DNA of 64,000 nt, taken from Bacteroidaceae bacterium (GTDB taxonomy: Bacteria > Bacteroidota > Bacteroidia > Bacteroidales > Bacteroidaceae). The stretch is from assembly GCA_017534535.1 (NCBI GenBank), contig JAFXVZ010000044.1, forward strand, positions 62,001 through 126,000, in the 5' to 3' direction. The notes beneath the pieces were generated by a model. That model did no database searches. It was not told the origin of the DNA and saw only the letters and a list, made by a program, of their open reading frames with translations. The position numbers and the translations under genes were made by a program. Positions 16,400-26,677 of the stretch are shown here, one piece after another. Each line of letters starts with the position of its first letter. Within the stretch, counting starts at the first letter, position 1.

Positions 16400-19119
16400 G
16401 AAATAGAGTTGTAATATGGATTTTGGCGATGCTGGCACTCGTTTTCTATGCGTTGGATGCGAGTGCTCAAAGGCGTCGTAACACCCGAGTTGCCCCTTTG
16501 ACTGAGGATGCAACAATTCGTACTTTGCCCATTGATTCTATTTCTTCCGATTCTTTAGCTTTGGATTCAGTACCACAACGCCAGGAAACCATCACGGCAC
16601 CGGTAGACTTTGAGGCTTCAGATTCCATTGTGTTCACTCAAAACGGTTTTGCTCACCTGTATGGCGAGAGCAAGGTGACCTATGAACAGATTAACCTGGC
16701 TGCAGATGTCATCTCAATGAACATTGACAGTACTACGGTATTTGCTTATGGGCGAGAGGACTCCTTGGGCACAGTGAAGGGCAAGCCTGTTTTTACGGAG
16801 GGCGATACTCCTTATGAAACGAATCAGATTCGCTATAATTTCAACAGTAAGAAAGGTGTGATCAGTAATATCGTAACCCAGCAGGGTGAGGGCTATGTTA
16901 TTGGTAACAATGCTAAGAAAGGTGCCAACGATGAGATTTACCTCAAACAGGGTATTTATACCACTTGCGATAATCATGAGCATCCACATTTCTACTTGCA
17001 GATGACTTATGCTAAGGTTCGTCCAAAAAAGAATGTGGTGACTGGTCCTGCTTATCTTGTTGTTGAGGATGTGCCTTTGCCCATCGCAGTGCCATTTTTC
17101 TTCTTCCCATTCAATAGTACATATTCGTCTGGTATCCTGATGCCTACTTATATGGACGACTCCAATAGAGGCTTTGGTTTGACCAATGGTGGTTATTACT
17201 TTGCCATCAGCGACAACATGGACCTAGCTTTGCGAGGAGACATTTTTACTAAGGGTTCTTGGCGTGTGGATGCGTCAACAAACTATGTGAAACGTTATCG
17301 CTATTCGGGAAATTTCCAGGCTAATTATCAGGTGACCAAGATGGGTGACAAGGGTTTGCCTGATTACTCTGAGGCCAAGGACTTCAAGATTGTGTGGTCA
17401 CATCGTCAGGATCCGAAGGCGAATCCTAATACAACTTTTACAGCTAGTGTGAATTTCTCGACCAGTAGTTATGAGAAGACTAATATCGGCAATTTGTATA
17501 ATGCACAGGCGATGGCACAGAACACTAAAACTTCAAGCGTGAGCTACTCACGAAACTTCCCTGACCAGAAGTTGAATATCTCGCTGTCAACCAACATTGC
17601 TCAGACTACGCGTGACTCATCCATCTCCATCACGTTGCCCGACTTGAACATCTCCCTTTCCACCATCTTCCCCTTCAAACGCAAGGTTCAGGTGGGCAAT
17701 GAACGTTGGTATGAGAAAATCTCACTGCGATATAGCGGACGTTTCTCTGCCAGTATCAGTACCAAGGACGACTTAATTTTCAAGAAGAGCTACATCAAGG
17801 ATTGGCGTAACGGTATGAAGCACGAGATTCCTGTGAGTGCTACTTTCCAGGTGTTGAAGTATTTCAATGTGACACCATCTTTCAATTATACAGAACGTTG
17901 GTATTCTAGGAAAATTAAAAAAGACTGGGATCCTGTGAATCAGCAAGTGGTCAACACGGATACTATTTATGGTTTTCACCGTGTGTATGACTATAGTGGA
18001 AGCCTGAGCGTGAATACCAAGATTTATGGCATGTATCAGCCTATGTTTATGAAGAAAAAACAGATACAGATTCGTCACATCATCACGCCTGAGGTGTCAA
18101 TTAGTGCTACTCCGGATTTTGGCTCATCTCGTTATGGCTATTACAATAGTTATGTGCGTCGGGACCTCAATGGCACTCCTCAAGATACGGTAACTTATAA
18201 TATGTATGAAGGTGCTCTCTTTGGTGTGCCTAGCACGGGCAAAAGTGGGGTGGTAAACTTCCGACTGAGCAATAACTTGGAGATGAAGTATCGCGACAAG
18301 AACGACTCCATCCACAAGGTAAGTTTGATTGATGAGTTGGGCTTTGGTATCTCTTACAACTTTGCAGCTGAACAGAAACCGTGGAGTAACCTCTCAATGA
18401 ATCTGCGTATGAAGCTTACCAAGAGTTATACCTTCAGTATGAGTACCTCATTTGCTACATATGCTTATGAATTCGACAAGAATGGCAATGTATTTGAGGG
18501 AAATCGTACGGAGTGGTCATATGGTCGATTTGGACGTTTTCAGGGCTATGGCACCTCTTTCAATTATACGCTTAACAATGAAACCATCAAGAAATTGTTT
18601 AGCAAGAAGGAGAAGAAAAAGGATGAGAAGAAGGAAGGGGATGATAACTCTCCTGATGGGAATGATCTACCTAATAGCGATAATGATCAGCCTTTGCAGA
18701 AACGTAAGGTACAAGCCGCAACTGATGACGAGGGTTATCAGAAACCCAATATCCAGTGGTCTATTAACCTCAGTACGGGTTTCAATATCCGTGAAGACCG
18801 TAGCAAACCGATCAACAAGCGCACCATGCGTTATCCTTACAAGATTAGCTTGAATGCATTGAACATCAACGGTAACTTGAAGTTAACCAATAAGTGGGTG
18901 ATGAATTTCAATACTGGTTACGACTTCGAGACTAAACAGGTGGTACAGACATCGTTTAATATCAGTCGAGACCTTCATTGCTTTACTATGACAGCAGCTA
19001 TCTCGCCTTTTGGACAGTATAAGTATTATAACTTTACCATCCGTGCTACGGCCAGCATCCTGCAAGACTTGAAGTGGGATCAGCGTAGCCAGACGCAGAG
19101 TAATATTCGCTGGTATTAA
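16396..19119 (+). CDS. lptD: LPS-assembly protein LptD (Bacteroidota type)
   Basis: Outer-membrane beta-barrel that inserts lipopolysaccharide into the outer leaflet. The 907-residue protein has a signal peptide ending DASAQ, an OstA-like N-terminal jellyroll (FTQNGFAHLYGESKVTYEQ), and a long barrel with alternating strands; the motif YSSGILMPTYMDD marks the start of the LptD family barrel. A Lys/Glu/Asp-rich low-complexity insert (about residues 735-780) lies in a loop of the barrel. The start is TTG at 16396: a stop codon directly precedes it in frame, and this start gives a proper signal peptide. The next ATG (16432) would lose the charged N-terminus. Confidence 0.85.
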   Translation: MRNRVVIWILAMLALVFYALDASAQRRRNTRVAPLTEDATIRTLPIDSISSDSLALDSVPQRQETITAPVDFEASDSIVFTQNGFAHLYGESKVTYEQINLAADVISMNIDSTTVFAYGREDSLGTVKGKPVFTEGDTPYETNQIRYNFNSKKGVISNIVTQQGEGYVIGNNAKKGANDEIYLKQGIYTTCDNHEHPHFYLQMTYAKVRPKKNVVTGPAYLVVEDVPLPIAVPFFFFPFNSTYSSGILMPTYMDDSNRGFGLTNGGYYFAISDNMDLALRGDIFTKGSWRVDASTNYVKRYRYSGNFQANYQVTKMGDKGLPDYSEAKDFKIVWSHRQDPKANPNTTFTASVNFSTSSYEKTNIGNLYNAQAMAQNTKTSSVSYSRNFPDQKLNISLSTNIAQTTRDSSISITLPDLNISLSTIFPFKRKVQVGNERWYEKISLRYSGRFSASISTKDDLIFKKSYIKDWRNGMKHEIPVSATFQVLKYFNVTPSFNYTERWYSRKIKKDWDPVNQQVVNTDTIYGFHRVYDYSGSLSVNTKIYGMYQPMFMKKKQIQIRHIITPEVSISATPDFGSSRYGYYNSYVRRDLNGTPQDTVTYNMYEGALFGVPSTGKSGVVNFRLSNNLEMKYRDKNDSIHKVSLIDELGFGISYNFAAEQKPWSNLSMNLRMKLTKSYTFSMSTSFATYAYEFDKNGNVFEGNRTEWSYGRFGRFQGYGTSFNYTLNNETIKKLFSKKEKKKDEKKEGDDNSPDGNDLPNSDNDQPLQKRKVQAATDDEGYQKPNIQWSINLSTGFNIREDRSKPINKRTMRYPYKISLNALNINGNLKLTNKWVMNFNTGYDFETKQVVQTSFNISRDLHCFTMTAAISPFGQYKYYNFTIRATASILQDLKWDQRSQTQSNIRWY

Positions 19120-19169
19120 AACGATTCCACCTCTAAGTCTGAAGGGGGCATAGGGGTGGTGTGTGAGTT

Positions 19170-19832
19170 TTACCAAACAATTGGCTCCAAACCGTTTTGT
19201 TTCAAATAGCTATTAGCCAAGCTGAAATGATGGTTACCAAAGAAGCCTCTATATGCAGATAAGGGTGAAGGATGGGCGGAAGTTAATACTAGATGCTTCT
19301 GCCTATTGATGAAAGCTCCTTTTTTTTGTGCATAACTTCCCCATAAGATAAACACCACATGTTCCTTTTCGGCATCAATCGTACTAATTACGGCATCTGT
19401 AAAAGTTTCCCAACCTTTATTCTGGTGAGAGCCAGCCTGATGCTCACGTACCGTGAGGGTGGCATTGAGCAAGAGTACTCCTTGTTGAGCCCAGCGAGTG
19501 AGGTTGCCGCTTGGTGGAACTTGAGCTCCTGTGTCATCGTGTATCTCCTTGAAGATGTTTAACAAAGAAGGTGGAAAATCTACTCCATCGTTTACGGAGA
19601 AACACAATCCATGAGCCTGCCCTGGTTCGTGATAAGGGTCTTGCCCAATGAGTACAACCTTTACCTTGTCGAAAGGACAGAGGTTGAAAGCGTTGAAAAT
19701 AAGTTTGCCAGGAGGATAAATACGATAGTGTTGGTATTCTGAACGCACAAAATTTGTGAGTTGTTCAAAATAAGGCTTGTCAAACTCGCTCTGCAGTCTT
19801 ACCTTCCAACTATCTTCAATTTGTACATTCAT
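19170..19832 (-). CDS. ung: Uracil-DNA glycosylase
   Basis: Removes uracil from DNA in base excision repair. The 220-residue protein has the catalytic water-activating motif GQDPYHEPGQAHG, the uracil-recognition FSV block, and the minor-groove loop HPSPLSAYRGFFG, all in family 1 UNG order. Length is standard. It converges with lptD, with a 50-bp gap. Directly upstream of its ATG is a GAAAAATGAAGAAT micro-repeat like that before the DUF3237 gene. Confidence 0.96.
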   Translation of the reverse strand: MNVQIEDSWKVRLQSEFDKPYFEQLTNFVRSEYQHYRIYPPGKLIFNAFNLCPFDKVKVVLIGQDPYHEPGQAHGLCFSVNDGVDFPPSLLNIFKEIHDDTGAQVPPSGNLTRWAQQGVLLLNATLTVREHQAGSHQNKGWETFTDAVISTIDAEKEHVVFILWGSYAQKKGAFINRQKHLVLTSAHPSPLSAYRGFFGNHHFSLANSYLKQNGLEPIVW

Positions 19833-19881
19833 AATTCATTATTCTTCATTTTTCACCTTATATATAATAAGGAGTAGGTAG

Positions 19882-19955
19882 TGACCCGGGCGGGATTCAA
19901 ACCCGCGACCTTCAGAACCGGAATCTGACGCTCTATTCAGCTAAGCTACCAGGCC
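19882..19955 (-). tRNA. tRNA-Arg (anticodon CCG)
   Basis: A cloverleaf folds on the minus strand: acceptor GGCCTGG pairs with CCGGGTC (two G-U pairs), the D arm is GCTT...GAGC, anticodon stem TCAGA/TCTGA with loop TTCCGGT gives anticodon CCG, and the T arm is GCGGG TTTGAAT CCCGC. CCA is not encoded. Confidence 0.93.
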
Positions 19956-19968
19956 TTGTTTTGTGCTA

Positions 19969-20000
19969 CAAAAATAGACAAAATGTTTGCATCCACCAAA
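19969..20000 (-). promoter_or_regulatory. tRNA-Arg promoter
   Basis: On the minus strand, TTTG (19997-20000), 20 bases, then TATTTTTG (19969-19976). This matches the Bacteroidota consensus fully. Confidence 0.7.
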
Positions 20001-20125
20001 TCTTTTGTACACTAAAACTATCTAAAACGAACAAGAATAATGTTATTTTGAACAAGGTTTTTTAAATTTTACCTGCAAATTGTCAAATATTTGGGAAAAT
20101 GTGCGTCATCTATCAATATAATTTG

Positions 20126-20133
20126 TATCTTTG
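20126..20133 (+). promoter_or_regulatory. -7 element of asnA
   Basis: TATCTTTG lies 32 bases before the asnA start codon. Confidence 0.65.
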
Positions 20134-20165
20134 CCTCGCAAATTAAAAAAAGATAGATAATAAAG

Positions 20166-21203
20166 ATGAGCTATTTTATAAAACCTTACGACTATCGCCC
20201 CTTGCTGGATATGAGGCAGACCGAACAAGGCATCAAGCAGATCAAGGATTTCTTTCAAGTGAACCTTTCTTCAGAATTACATCTGAGACGTGTTACGGCT
20301 CCGCTGTTTGTGCTTAAGGGCATGGGTATTAACGACGACTTGAATGGTGTGGAGCATGCTGTGTCTTTCCCAATCAAGGACTTGGGAGGTGCACAGGCTG
20401 AAGTTGTGCACTCACTTGCTAAGTGGAAACGCCTTACTTTGGCAGAGTATAATATAGAACCCGATTATGGCATCTATACCGATATGAATGCCATCCGCGC
20501 AGATGAAGAGTTGGGCAACCTGCACTCATTGTATGTGGATCAGTGGGACTGGGAGCGTGTAATTACCCCAGAAGAACACAATGTGGAATTTCTGAAAGAG
20601 GTGGTAACTCGCATCTATGCTGCCATGCGTCGTACAGAGTATATGGTATTTGAGAATTATCCTATAATTAAACCTCAATTGCCTAAGAAACTACACTTTA
20701 TACATTCTGAAGAATTGCGTCAGCTTTATCCTGATATGACTCCGAAAGAACGTGAGAATGCCATAACGAAGAAGTTTGGTGCTGTTTTCATCATCGGAAT
20801 CGGATGCAAGTTGGGTGATGGGAAACCACACGATGGACGAGCTCCTGACTATGATGACTATTCTTCTCCGGGCTTGAATGACTTGCCTGGACTTAATGGA
20901 GACTTGTTGCTTTGGAACTGTGTGTTGCAATGTGCCTTTGAGATTTCATCTATGGGTATTCGTGTGAATAAGGAAGTGATGATAAAGCAACTTAAAGATG
21001 CAAGACAAGAGGAACGCAAGAACCTTTATTTTCACAAGAAGTTACTGAATGGTGAGTTGCCTCTCTCCATCGGTGGTGGTATCGGTCAGTCTCGTCTCTG
21101 TATGTACTACCTGCGCAAAGCACATGTGGGTGAGATACAGGCCAGTATTTGGCCTGATGAGATGCGCAAGGAGTGTGCAGAGGAGAACATCCACTTGATT
21201 TGA
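20166..21203 (+). CDS. asnA: Aspartate-ammonia ligase
   Basis: Makes asparagine from aspartate, ammonia and ATP, forming AMP. The 345-residue protein has the class II aminoacyl-tRNA-synthetase-like fold of AsnA, with the conserved QTEQGIKQIKDFF start, AVSFPIKDLG, LYVDQWDWE, and the C-terminal motif 3-like GGGIGQSRLCMYYLRKAHVGE. Length fits the family (about 330-345). The next gene starts 23 bp downstream, so the lyase/GH88 gene may share this transcript. Confidence 0.95.
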   Translation: MSYFIKPYDYRPLLDMRQTEQGIKQIKDFFQVNLSSELHLRRVTAPLFVLKGMGINDDLNGVEHAVSFPIKDLGGAQAEVVHSLAKWKRLTLAEYNIEPDYGIYTDMNAIRADEELGNLHSLYVDQWDWERVITPEEHNVEFLKEVVTRIYAAMRRTEYMVFENYPIIKPQLPKKLHFIHSEELRQLYPDMTPKERENAITKKFGAVFIIGIGCKLGDGKPHDGRAPDYDDYSSPGLNDLPGLNGDLLLWNCVLQCAFEISSMGIRVNKEVMIKQLKDARQEERKNLYFHKKLLNGELPLSIGGGIGQSRLCMYYLRKAHVGEIQASIWPDEMRKECAEENIHLI

Positions 21204-21226
21204 GAAGTTTATTATCTATATACATC

Positions 21227-23566
21227 ATGAGAAAACACATTGCAGTCATTATCATATTGCTGCTTGCCTGGGCCTTCAATATGAAGGCTCAGACTATTTG
21301 GGACGCAGCACATCTGGCAGAGGTAAAGACACAGATCCAACAGTCTGTTACCCCTGCATACCAATATGCCTATCGTCAATTGCTTTTAGAGGCAGATGCT
21401 TTGTTGACTATTCAACCTCCTTCAGTAATGCAGAAGGAACGTGTAGCAGCCAGTGGTGATAAGCACGACTATCTAAGTTTGGCTCGATACTACTGGCCTG
21501 ATGTCACGAAGCCAAATGGTTTGCCTTACGTCAATCGCGATGGGGTGACTAATCCAGAGATAGAACGTCTGGATCGCCCTAGATTAGGTGAGATGGCCAG
21601 TGGTGTGGTCACCCTTTCACTGGCTTGGTACTTCAGCGGCGAGGCAAAGTATGCCCAGAAAGCTGTTGAGATACTACGTGTGTGGTTCATCAATAAAGAT
21701 ACTTTTATGAATCCCCATCTGAACTATGCCCAAATGGTACCTGGTGTCAATAATGGCAAAGGCAGGTGTTACGGACTCATTGATGCTTATTCTTTTGTGG
21801 AGATGCTGGATGCCGTACAGCTTTTGGAGGCTTCTGATGCTTTTACTGCCAAGGATGGCAAAGCGTTGAAAGAGTGGTTCTCCCGATTCCTCGATTGGAT
21901 GATTGAGAGCGAACAGGGTAAGGAGGAAAGCAGTCAGCCTAACAATCACTCCATTGCTTACGATGTGCAGGTTATATCTTATGCTAATTATATTGGTAAT
22001 CAGCAGATAAGGGATGATTTCTTGCATCGTTTCTACGAGCAGCGCATGTTAAAACAAATCACTCCCGATGGTAGCCAACCTCAGGAATTGAGGCGTACCC
22101 TTGCTTTTGGCTACTCGGAGTATAATCTTGCTCATATCATAGACATCTTTCAGATAGCCCGTCATGCGGACATGTCTTTTACATTTGCCCCGTATCTGCC
22201 TTTGTTGGAGAAAGCTGCTGATTTTCTGGCAAATTATCTTGGTAAAGAGGTGAAGGAATGGCCTTACCAGCAAATCAGTGAGTGGGACTATAAGCAGAAT
22301 GAGCTTTCAAAAGATCTCTATCGGTTGTATCTTTTGCATCCAGAGCGTCAAGACTATTTGAAATTAGCAAAAGATAATTTGGTGAAACGTTTTACCGATC
22401 GTTTCTTCTTACTCTACTATACTCCAGATGAAACAGATAATGCTTTTGCACAGGCAGATGCACAGCTTCGTTATCTCTTACAGCAGACGACTCTGGCCAG
22501 AAAGGATGCTGCTGACAAGGTCAAGCTTATGCCTCGTTGCATGGAGAAGGATGGTTCACTTCGTTTGGTTGGTATTAGCGATTGGTGCTCAGGTTTCTTT
22601 CCTGGAGAACTTTGGCAGATGTGGCACTATTCTCACGATCCTTTTTGGCGTGAGCAGGCCGTGTCAAACACTTGGAAGTTGGAAGACTTGAAGTGGAACA
22701 ACAGCAGTCACGATTTGGGTTTTATGGTCTATAATTCTTTTGGCAAGGCTTATGAGTATTCTGGCGAACGTTCTTACAGGGATGTAGTGATACAGGCAGC
22801 TAAAACGTTGGCTACCCGTTTCGATGAAAAAGTGGGATGTATCCGTTCCTGGAGTTGGGGTACCCCCGAACGTTGGAAGTTTGCCGTCATCATAGATAAT
22901 ATGATGAATCTCGAGTTGCTTTTCCAGGCCTCCTTACTTACAGGCGACAGGAGTTTCTACAACATGGCTGTGAGTCATGCCAATCAAACCCTGAAGAACC
23001 ATTTCCGTGAAGATAATTCCTCTTATCATGTGGTAGATTACAACCCTCAAGACGGTGGTGTTATCAAGCGAATCACTCACCAAGGCATTGCTGATGAGTC
23101 AATTTGGAGCCGAGGTCAGTCATGGGGCATGTATGGGTTCATCATGTGTTATCGCTATACGCATGATGAAAGATATTTGGAACAGGCCAAAAAGATAGCC
23201 AATTTCTTCTTCTCGCAGATGAACTTACCTGCAGATTTGATACCTTATTGGGATATGCGTGACCCTGCTATTGATACTCAACCTAATAATGTACCTCGTG
23301 ATGCCTCCGCTGCAGCTGTATTTGCCTCAGGCCTCTATGAGTTGGCAACCTATGTAAGCGAGGGCGAGGCGCAAAAGTATCGCAGTTGGGCAAATGGGAT
23401 ATTGGATTCGCTAACAGCTTCTTACCAACCTCAGACGGAAGCGGCACAAGGCTTCCTGCTCTTGCATTCTACAGGTAATTATCCTGCTGATGATGAGATT
23501 GATGTGCCCATCATCTATGCGGATTATTATTACTTGGAAGCGTTAACTCGTAGAAACAGAAAATAA
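21227..23566 (+). CDS. Fused alginate-lyase-family protein and GH88 unsaturated glucuronyl hydrolase
   Basis: A secreted 779-residue protein in two parts. After a signal peptide ending NMKAQ, residues about 12-380 match the alginate lyase family (PF05426, (alpha/alpha)6 barrel): the N-H pair in QPNNHSIAYD and the block SQPQELRRTLAFGYSEYNL. Residues about 410-770 match GH88: GFFPGELWQMWHY, SSHDLGFMVY and VIIDNMMNLELL carry the two aspartates expected at the active site, followed by SIWSRGQSWGMYGF. A lyase of this kind leaves an unsaturated uronic acid at the new end and GH88 removes it, so one protein could do both steps. Start ATG 21227 begins the signal peptide. Substrate (alginate, glucuronan, other uronan) is unknown. 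Confidence 0.82.
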   Translation: MRKHIAVIIILLLAWAFNMKAQTIWDAAHLAEVKTQIQQSVTPAYQYAYRQLLLEADALLTIQPPSVMQKERVAASGDKHDYLSLARYYWPDVTKPNGLPYVNRDGVTNPEIERLDRPRLGEMASGVVTLSLAWYFSGEAKYAQKAVEILRVWFINKDTFMNPHLNYAQMVPGVNNGKGRCYGLIDAYSFVEMLDAVQLLEASDAFTAKDGKALKEWFSRFLDWMIESEQGKEESSQPNNHSIAYDVQVISYANYIGNQQIRDDFLHRFYEQRMLKQITPDGSQPQELRRTLAFGYSEYNLAHIIDIFQIARHADMSFTFAPYLPLLEKAADFLANYLGKEVKEWPYQQISEWDYKQNELSKDLYRLYLLHPERQDYLKLAKDNLVKRFTDRFFLLYYTPDETDNAFAQADAQLRYLLQQTTLARKDAADKVKLMPRCMEKDGSLRLVGISDWCSGFFPGELWQMWHYSHDPFWREQAVSNTWKLEDLKWNNSSHDLGFMVYNSFGKAYEYSGERSYRDVVIQAAKTLATRFDEKVGCIRSWSWGTPERWKFAVIIDNMMNLELLFQASLLTGDRSFYNMAVSHANQTLKNHFREDNSSYHVVDYNPQDGGVIKRITHQGIADESIWSRGQSWGMYGFIMCYRYTHDERYLEQAKKIANFFFSQMNLPADLIPYWDMRDPAIDTQPNNVPRDASAAAVFASGLYELATYVSEGEAQKYRSWANGILDSLTASYQPQTEAAQGFLLLHSTGNYPADDEIDVPIIYADYYYLEALTRRNRK

Positions 23567-23588
23567 TAGATAGGAAAACAGTCAATGA

Positions 23589-24332
23589 TTAATGGTTAAC
23601 AGTCAAATGTTCTGCCAACTCTTCCCACTTTTCATATAGTGCCACCATCGATGGATACAGTAAGTTGGCACCTGCATCTATGAGTACTTGGTTTGGTAGA
23701 GGACCCGTATTTACAGCTACCGTAAATACTCCAGCTGCCACACCAGCTTGCACTCCAATTGGTGCATTCTCAATTACGATTGCCTCGTTGGCAGCTACTC
23801 CAGCTTTCTTGAGTCCCATTAGATATGGCTCTGGGTTGGGCTTGCCATACTTCACATCATAAGCAGTCACCATCTTATCGTGTTCAAACATACCGGGATA
23901 GTCTCTGTCGAAGCGGGCAAATAGTGTATGTTGTCCTGAACCTGTCACCAGAACAGGAGTAATGCCTGTGGCTTTTAGCTTCTTCAACAATTCCCATGCC
24001 CCTGGCATACGTGGTGGGTCGGGATGCTTGGCAAACTCGTTGCATTTGTTGAGGTAAATCTCGTCAATCAACTCCTTCGAAGCATCCTTACCATAAACCT
24101 GATTGTAAATCAAGTTGATAGTACTCATGCCTGTACGGCCCTCATTCATGAAAGCTACTTCACGCGTCATAGGCAGGTTGTACTTCGCCATTGAGGTCAC
24201 CCACGCATCAGCATGATAGGGCATAGAGTCAAAAAGCACCCCATCCATATCGAAGAGCACTGCCTTGAGATGGATAAAAGAATGCCCGCTACTTTTCAGA
24301 TAGCGGGCAATGGCTGTTTCAATCTGCATCAT
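23589..24332 (-). CDS. HAD-family phosphatase, beta-phosphoglucomutase-like
   Basis: Haloacid-dehalogenase hydrolase or mutase acting on a sugar phosphate. The 247-residue protein has motif [15 protein letters not shown] (two catalytic aspartates), motif II LVTGSGQ, the lysine in [15 protein letters not shown], and motif [15 protein letters not shown]. The cap domain between motifs I and II fits the beta-phosphoglucomutase subgroup. It overlaps the pgi stop by four bases and is the last gene of the lysS-gpsA-pgi unit. The C-terminal residues EHLTVNH are encoded by an AATGGTTAACAG micro-repeat, hinting that the end was extended by it. Confidence 0.85.
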   Translation of the reverse strand: MMQIETAIARYLKSSGHSFIHLKAVLFDMDGVLFDSMPYHADAWVTSMAKYNLPMTREVAFMNEGRTGMSTINLIYNQVYGKDASKELIDEIYLNKCNEFAKHPDPPRMPGAWELLKKLKATGITPVLVTGSGQHTLFARFDRDYPGMFEHDKMVTAYDVKYGKPNPEPYLMGLKKAGVAANEAIVIENAPIGVQAGVAAGVFTVAVNTGPLPNQVLIDAGANLLYPSMVALYEKWEELAEHLTVNH

Positions 24333-25672
24333 GCTTGCAGACGAGCTTGGATAGCCTTAGACTCTGCCTCATACCCAGGCTTGTTCAGCAGAGCAAACAT
24401 ATTCTTCTTGTAAGCCTCTACACCAGGCTGGTTGAATGGGTTCACATCCAGGATGTAACCGCTGATGCCACAAGCAACCTCGAAGAAGTACAGCAACTGA
24501 CCGATGCACTCCTCACACAGACATGGGATGACGATGCGGATGTTAGGTACACCACCATCAACGTGAGCCAACTGAGTACCCAGTTCAGCCATCTTGTTTA
24601 CCTCGTCAACACGCTTGCCAGCCAGGAAGTTCAGACCATCCAGGTTCTCCTCGTCGAATGGGAATTCTACCTTGTAATTCACCTTATCTACAGAAAGCAC
24701 AGTCTCGAAGATAGAGCGCTCGCCTTCCTGGATCCACTGACCCATAGAGTGCAGGTCGGTAGTCAAATCTACAGATGCAGGATAGATACCCAGATTGTCC
24801 TTACCTTCAGACTCACCGTAAAGTTGCTTCCACCACTCACTTACGAAATGCAGTTTCGGGCAGAAGTTAGCCATAATCTCAATCTTCTTGCCATGACGAT
24901 ACAGTTCGTTGCGAACAGCAGCATACTGCATAGCGATGTTCTGCTCGAAAGGAACGTCAACGCCAGTAGCCTTCTCCATCTCAACAGCACCAGCTACCAG
25001 TTTCTCGATATCGAAGCCAGCCACAGCGATAGGCAGCAAGCCTACAGGAGTGAGCACTGAGAAACGACCACCCACATTGTCAGGAATTACGTATGACTTG
25101 TAACCTTCCTTGTCAGCTGTTACGCGAGCAGCACCCTTCTTGGCATCTGTAATAGCTACAATTACCTTCTTTGCCATCTCCTTGCCGCGCTGATCCTCGC
25201 ACTGCTTCTTCAGTAAGCGGAAAGCAAGGGCAGTTTCAGTAGTGGTACCAGATTTAGAGATATTGATAACACCGAACCTCTTGTCCTTTAGGTATTCAGT
25301 CAGCTCAAACAGATAATCCTCACTGATGTTGTTGCCAGCAAACAGAATCACAGGATTCTCCTTCTTTTCAATTAGCCATGCGAAACTATTAGAAAGTGCC
25401 TCAATTACGGCACGAGCTCCTAGGTAACTACCACCGATACCAGCAACCACCACCACGTCGCAATTTTCACGCAAAACCTGAGCTGTAGCATTCAGGTCGG
25501 CCAGATCAGCCTCACTGATAGAAGATGGCAAGTGCAACCAACCTAAGAAGTCGTTGCCTTTGCCTGTGCCGTTTTCTAATGCCTCGCGAGCAGCTTTAGC
25601 CTTAGCTGCATAGCCATAGACATTCTCCTTGGATACAAATCCAAAAGTCTTTTCAATGTTTAAAGTAATCAT
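24329..25672 (-). CDS. pgi: Glucose-6-phosphate isomerase
   Basis: Interconverts glucose 6-phosphate and fructose 6-phosphate in glycolysis. The 447-residue length is that of the short bacterial form. Motifs seen: [11 protein letters not shown] (sugar-phosphate binding), [23 protein letters not shown], and the C-terminal [12 protein letters not shown] with the catalytic lysine. It follows gpsA by 15 bp and overlaps the HAD gene. The gene uses strongly preferred codons, consistent with high expression. Confidence 0.96.
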   Translation of the reverse strand: MITLNIEKTFGFVSKENVYGYAAKAKAAREALENGTGKGNDFLGWLHLPSSISEADLADLNATAQVLRENCDVVVVAGIGGSYLGARAVIEALSNSFAWLIEKKENPVILFAGNNISEDYLFELTEYLKDKRFGVINISKSGTTTETALAFRLLKKQCEDQRGKEMAKKVIVAITDAKKGAARVTADKEGYKSYVIPDNVGGRFSVLTPVGLLPIAVAGFDIEKLVAGAVEMEKATGVDVPFEQNIAMQYAAVRNELYRHGKKIEIMANFCPKLHFVSEWWKQLYGESEGKDNLGIYPASVDLTTDLHSMGQWIQEGERSIFETVLSVDKVNYKVEFPFDEENLDGLNFLAGKRVDEVNKMAELGTQLAHVDGGVPNIRIVIPCLCEECIGQLLYFFEVACGISGYILDVNPFNQPGVEAYKKNMFALLNKPGYEAESKAIQARLQA

Positions 25673-25687
25673 ATTACAACAATTAGT

Positions 25688-26677
25688 TTAATTAAATTTT
25701 CTTGTCAATTCTTTCAGCTCCCTACGTGCGTTAGCTTTCTCATAGAGAATACGATACACTGCGTCTAAAATAGGTATGTCCACCTTATAGCGCTCATTAA
25801 TCTCGCTGATGCACTTCGTTCCGTAATATCCTTCGACCACCATCTCCATCTCCACCTGTGCAGCTTTTACCGAGTAGCCCTTGCCAATCATCGTGCCAAA
25901 CACACGATTGCGGCTGAAGTTAGAATAGCTCGTCACCAGCAGGTCACCCAGATAGGCTGAGTTCGACACACTGCGCTTGCCCGGAGAGATAGCGCTCAGG
26001 AAGCGTTTCATCTCACGTATGGCGTTGGATATCAGCACAGCGTGGAAGTTGTCACCATATTTCTGCCCGTAGTAGATACCCGCACAGATAGCGTAGATGT
26101 TCTTCAGTACGGCTGCGTACTCAATACCCACGATATCGCGGCTCACCGATGTCAGCACATAGTGGTTGGTCATCTTCTCCGCCACACAGTTGGCCATCTT
26201 CTGGTCCTTGCCCGCAACAGTGAGGTAGGTCAGGCGCTCTAGCGCAATCTCCTCAGCATGACTGGGTCCGCTCATCACCAGTATATTCTCCTCGGGCATA
26301 TCGTAATACTCGTGGAAATATTCCGAGATGGTCATGTTCTCATCTGGCACGATACCTTTTGTTGCACTCAGCAGCACTTTGTCCTTCAGCGAGGCGGTCA
26401 GTTTCTGCAGGTGTTGCTTCAGGTAGGGCGACGGGATAGCCAGCACCAGTATGTCCGAGTTCTCCACCGTCAGGTTGATGTCCGACGAGAAATGGATGCG
26501 GCTTACGTCAAAGGCCACATCTGTCAGGTAGGCAGGATTATGTCCCAGTTCGATGAAATCGGCAATTCGGTCATCACGGCGCATGTACCAGTTTATCTCC
26601 GGCTCTTTCTCCAGAAATATCTTGGCAATGGCCGTAGCCCAACTGCCTCCACCGAATATGGCTATCCTCTTGCTCAT
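25688..26677 (-). CDS. gpsA: NAD(P)-dependent glycerol-3-phosphate dehydrogenase
   Basis: Makes sn-glycerol 3-phosphate from dihydroxyacetone phosphate for phospholipid synthesis. The 329-residue protein opens with the Rossmann motif IAIFGGGSWATAIA, then VLAIPSPYLKQ, SATKGIVPDE, SGPSHAEEIA, the catalytic lysine in YAAVLKNIYAICAG, and GDLLVTSYSNFSRNR. I chose ATG 26677 because it overlaps the lysS stop (ATGA) and begins at the Rossmann strand; a longer frame adds seven residues from inside lysS. Confidence 0.95.
   Translation of the reverse strand: MSKRIAIFGGGSWATAIAKIFLEKEPEINWYMRRDDRIADFIELGHNPAYLTDVAFDVSRIHFSSDINLTVENSDILVLAIPSPYLKQHLQKLTASLKDKVLLSATKGIVPDENMTISEYFHEYYDMPEENILVMSGPSHAEEIALERLTYLTVAGKDQKMANCVAEKMTNHYVLTSVSRDIVGIEYAAVLKNIYAICAGIYYGQKYGDNFHAVLISNAIREMKRFLSAISPGKRSVSNSAYLGDLLVTSYSNFSRNRVFGTMIGKGYSVKAAQVEMEMVVEGYYGTKCISEINERYKVDIPILDAVYRILYEKANARRELKELTRKFN

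Noticed and set aside
24335-25060. 241-codon open frame on the plus strand
   Set aside because: Antisense to pgi with no family features.
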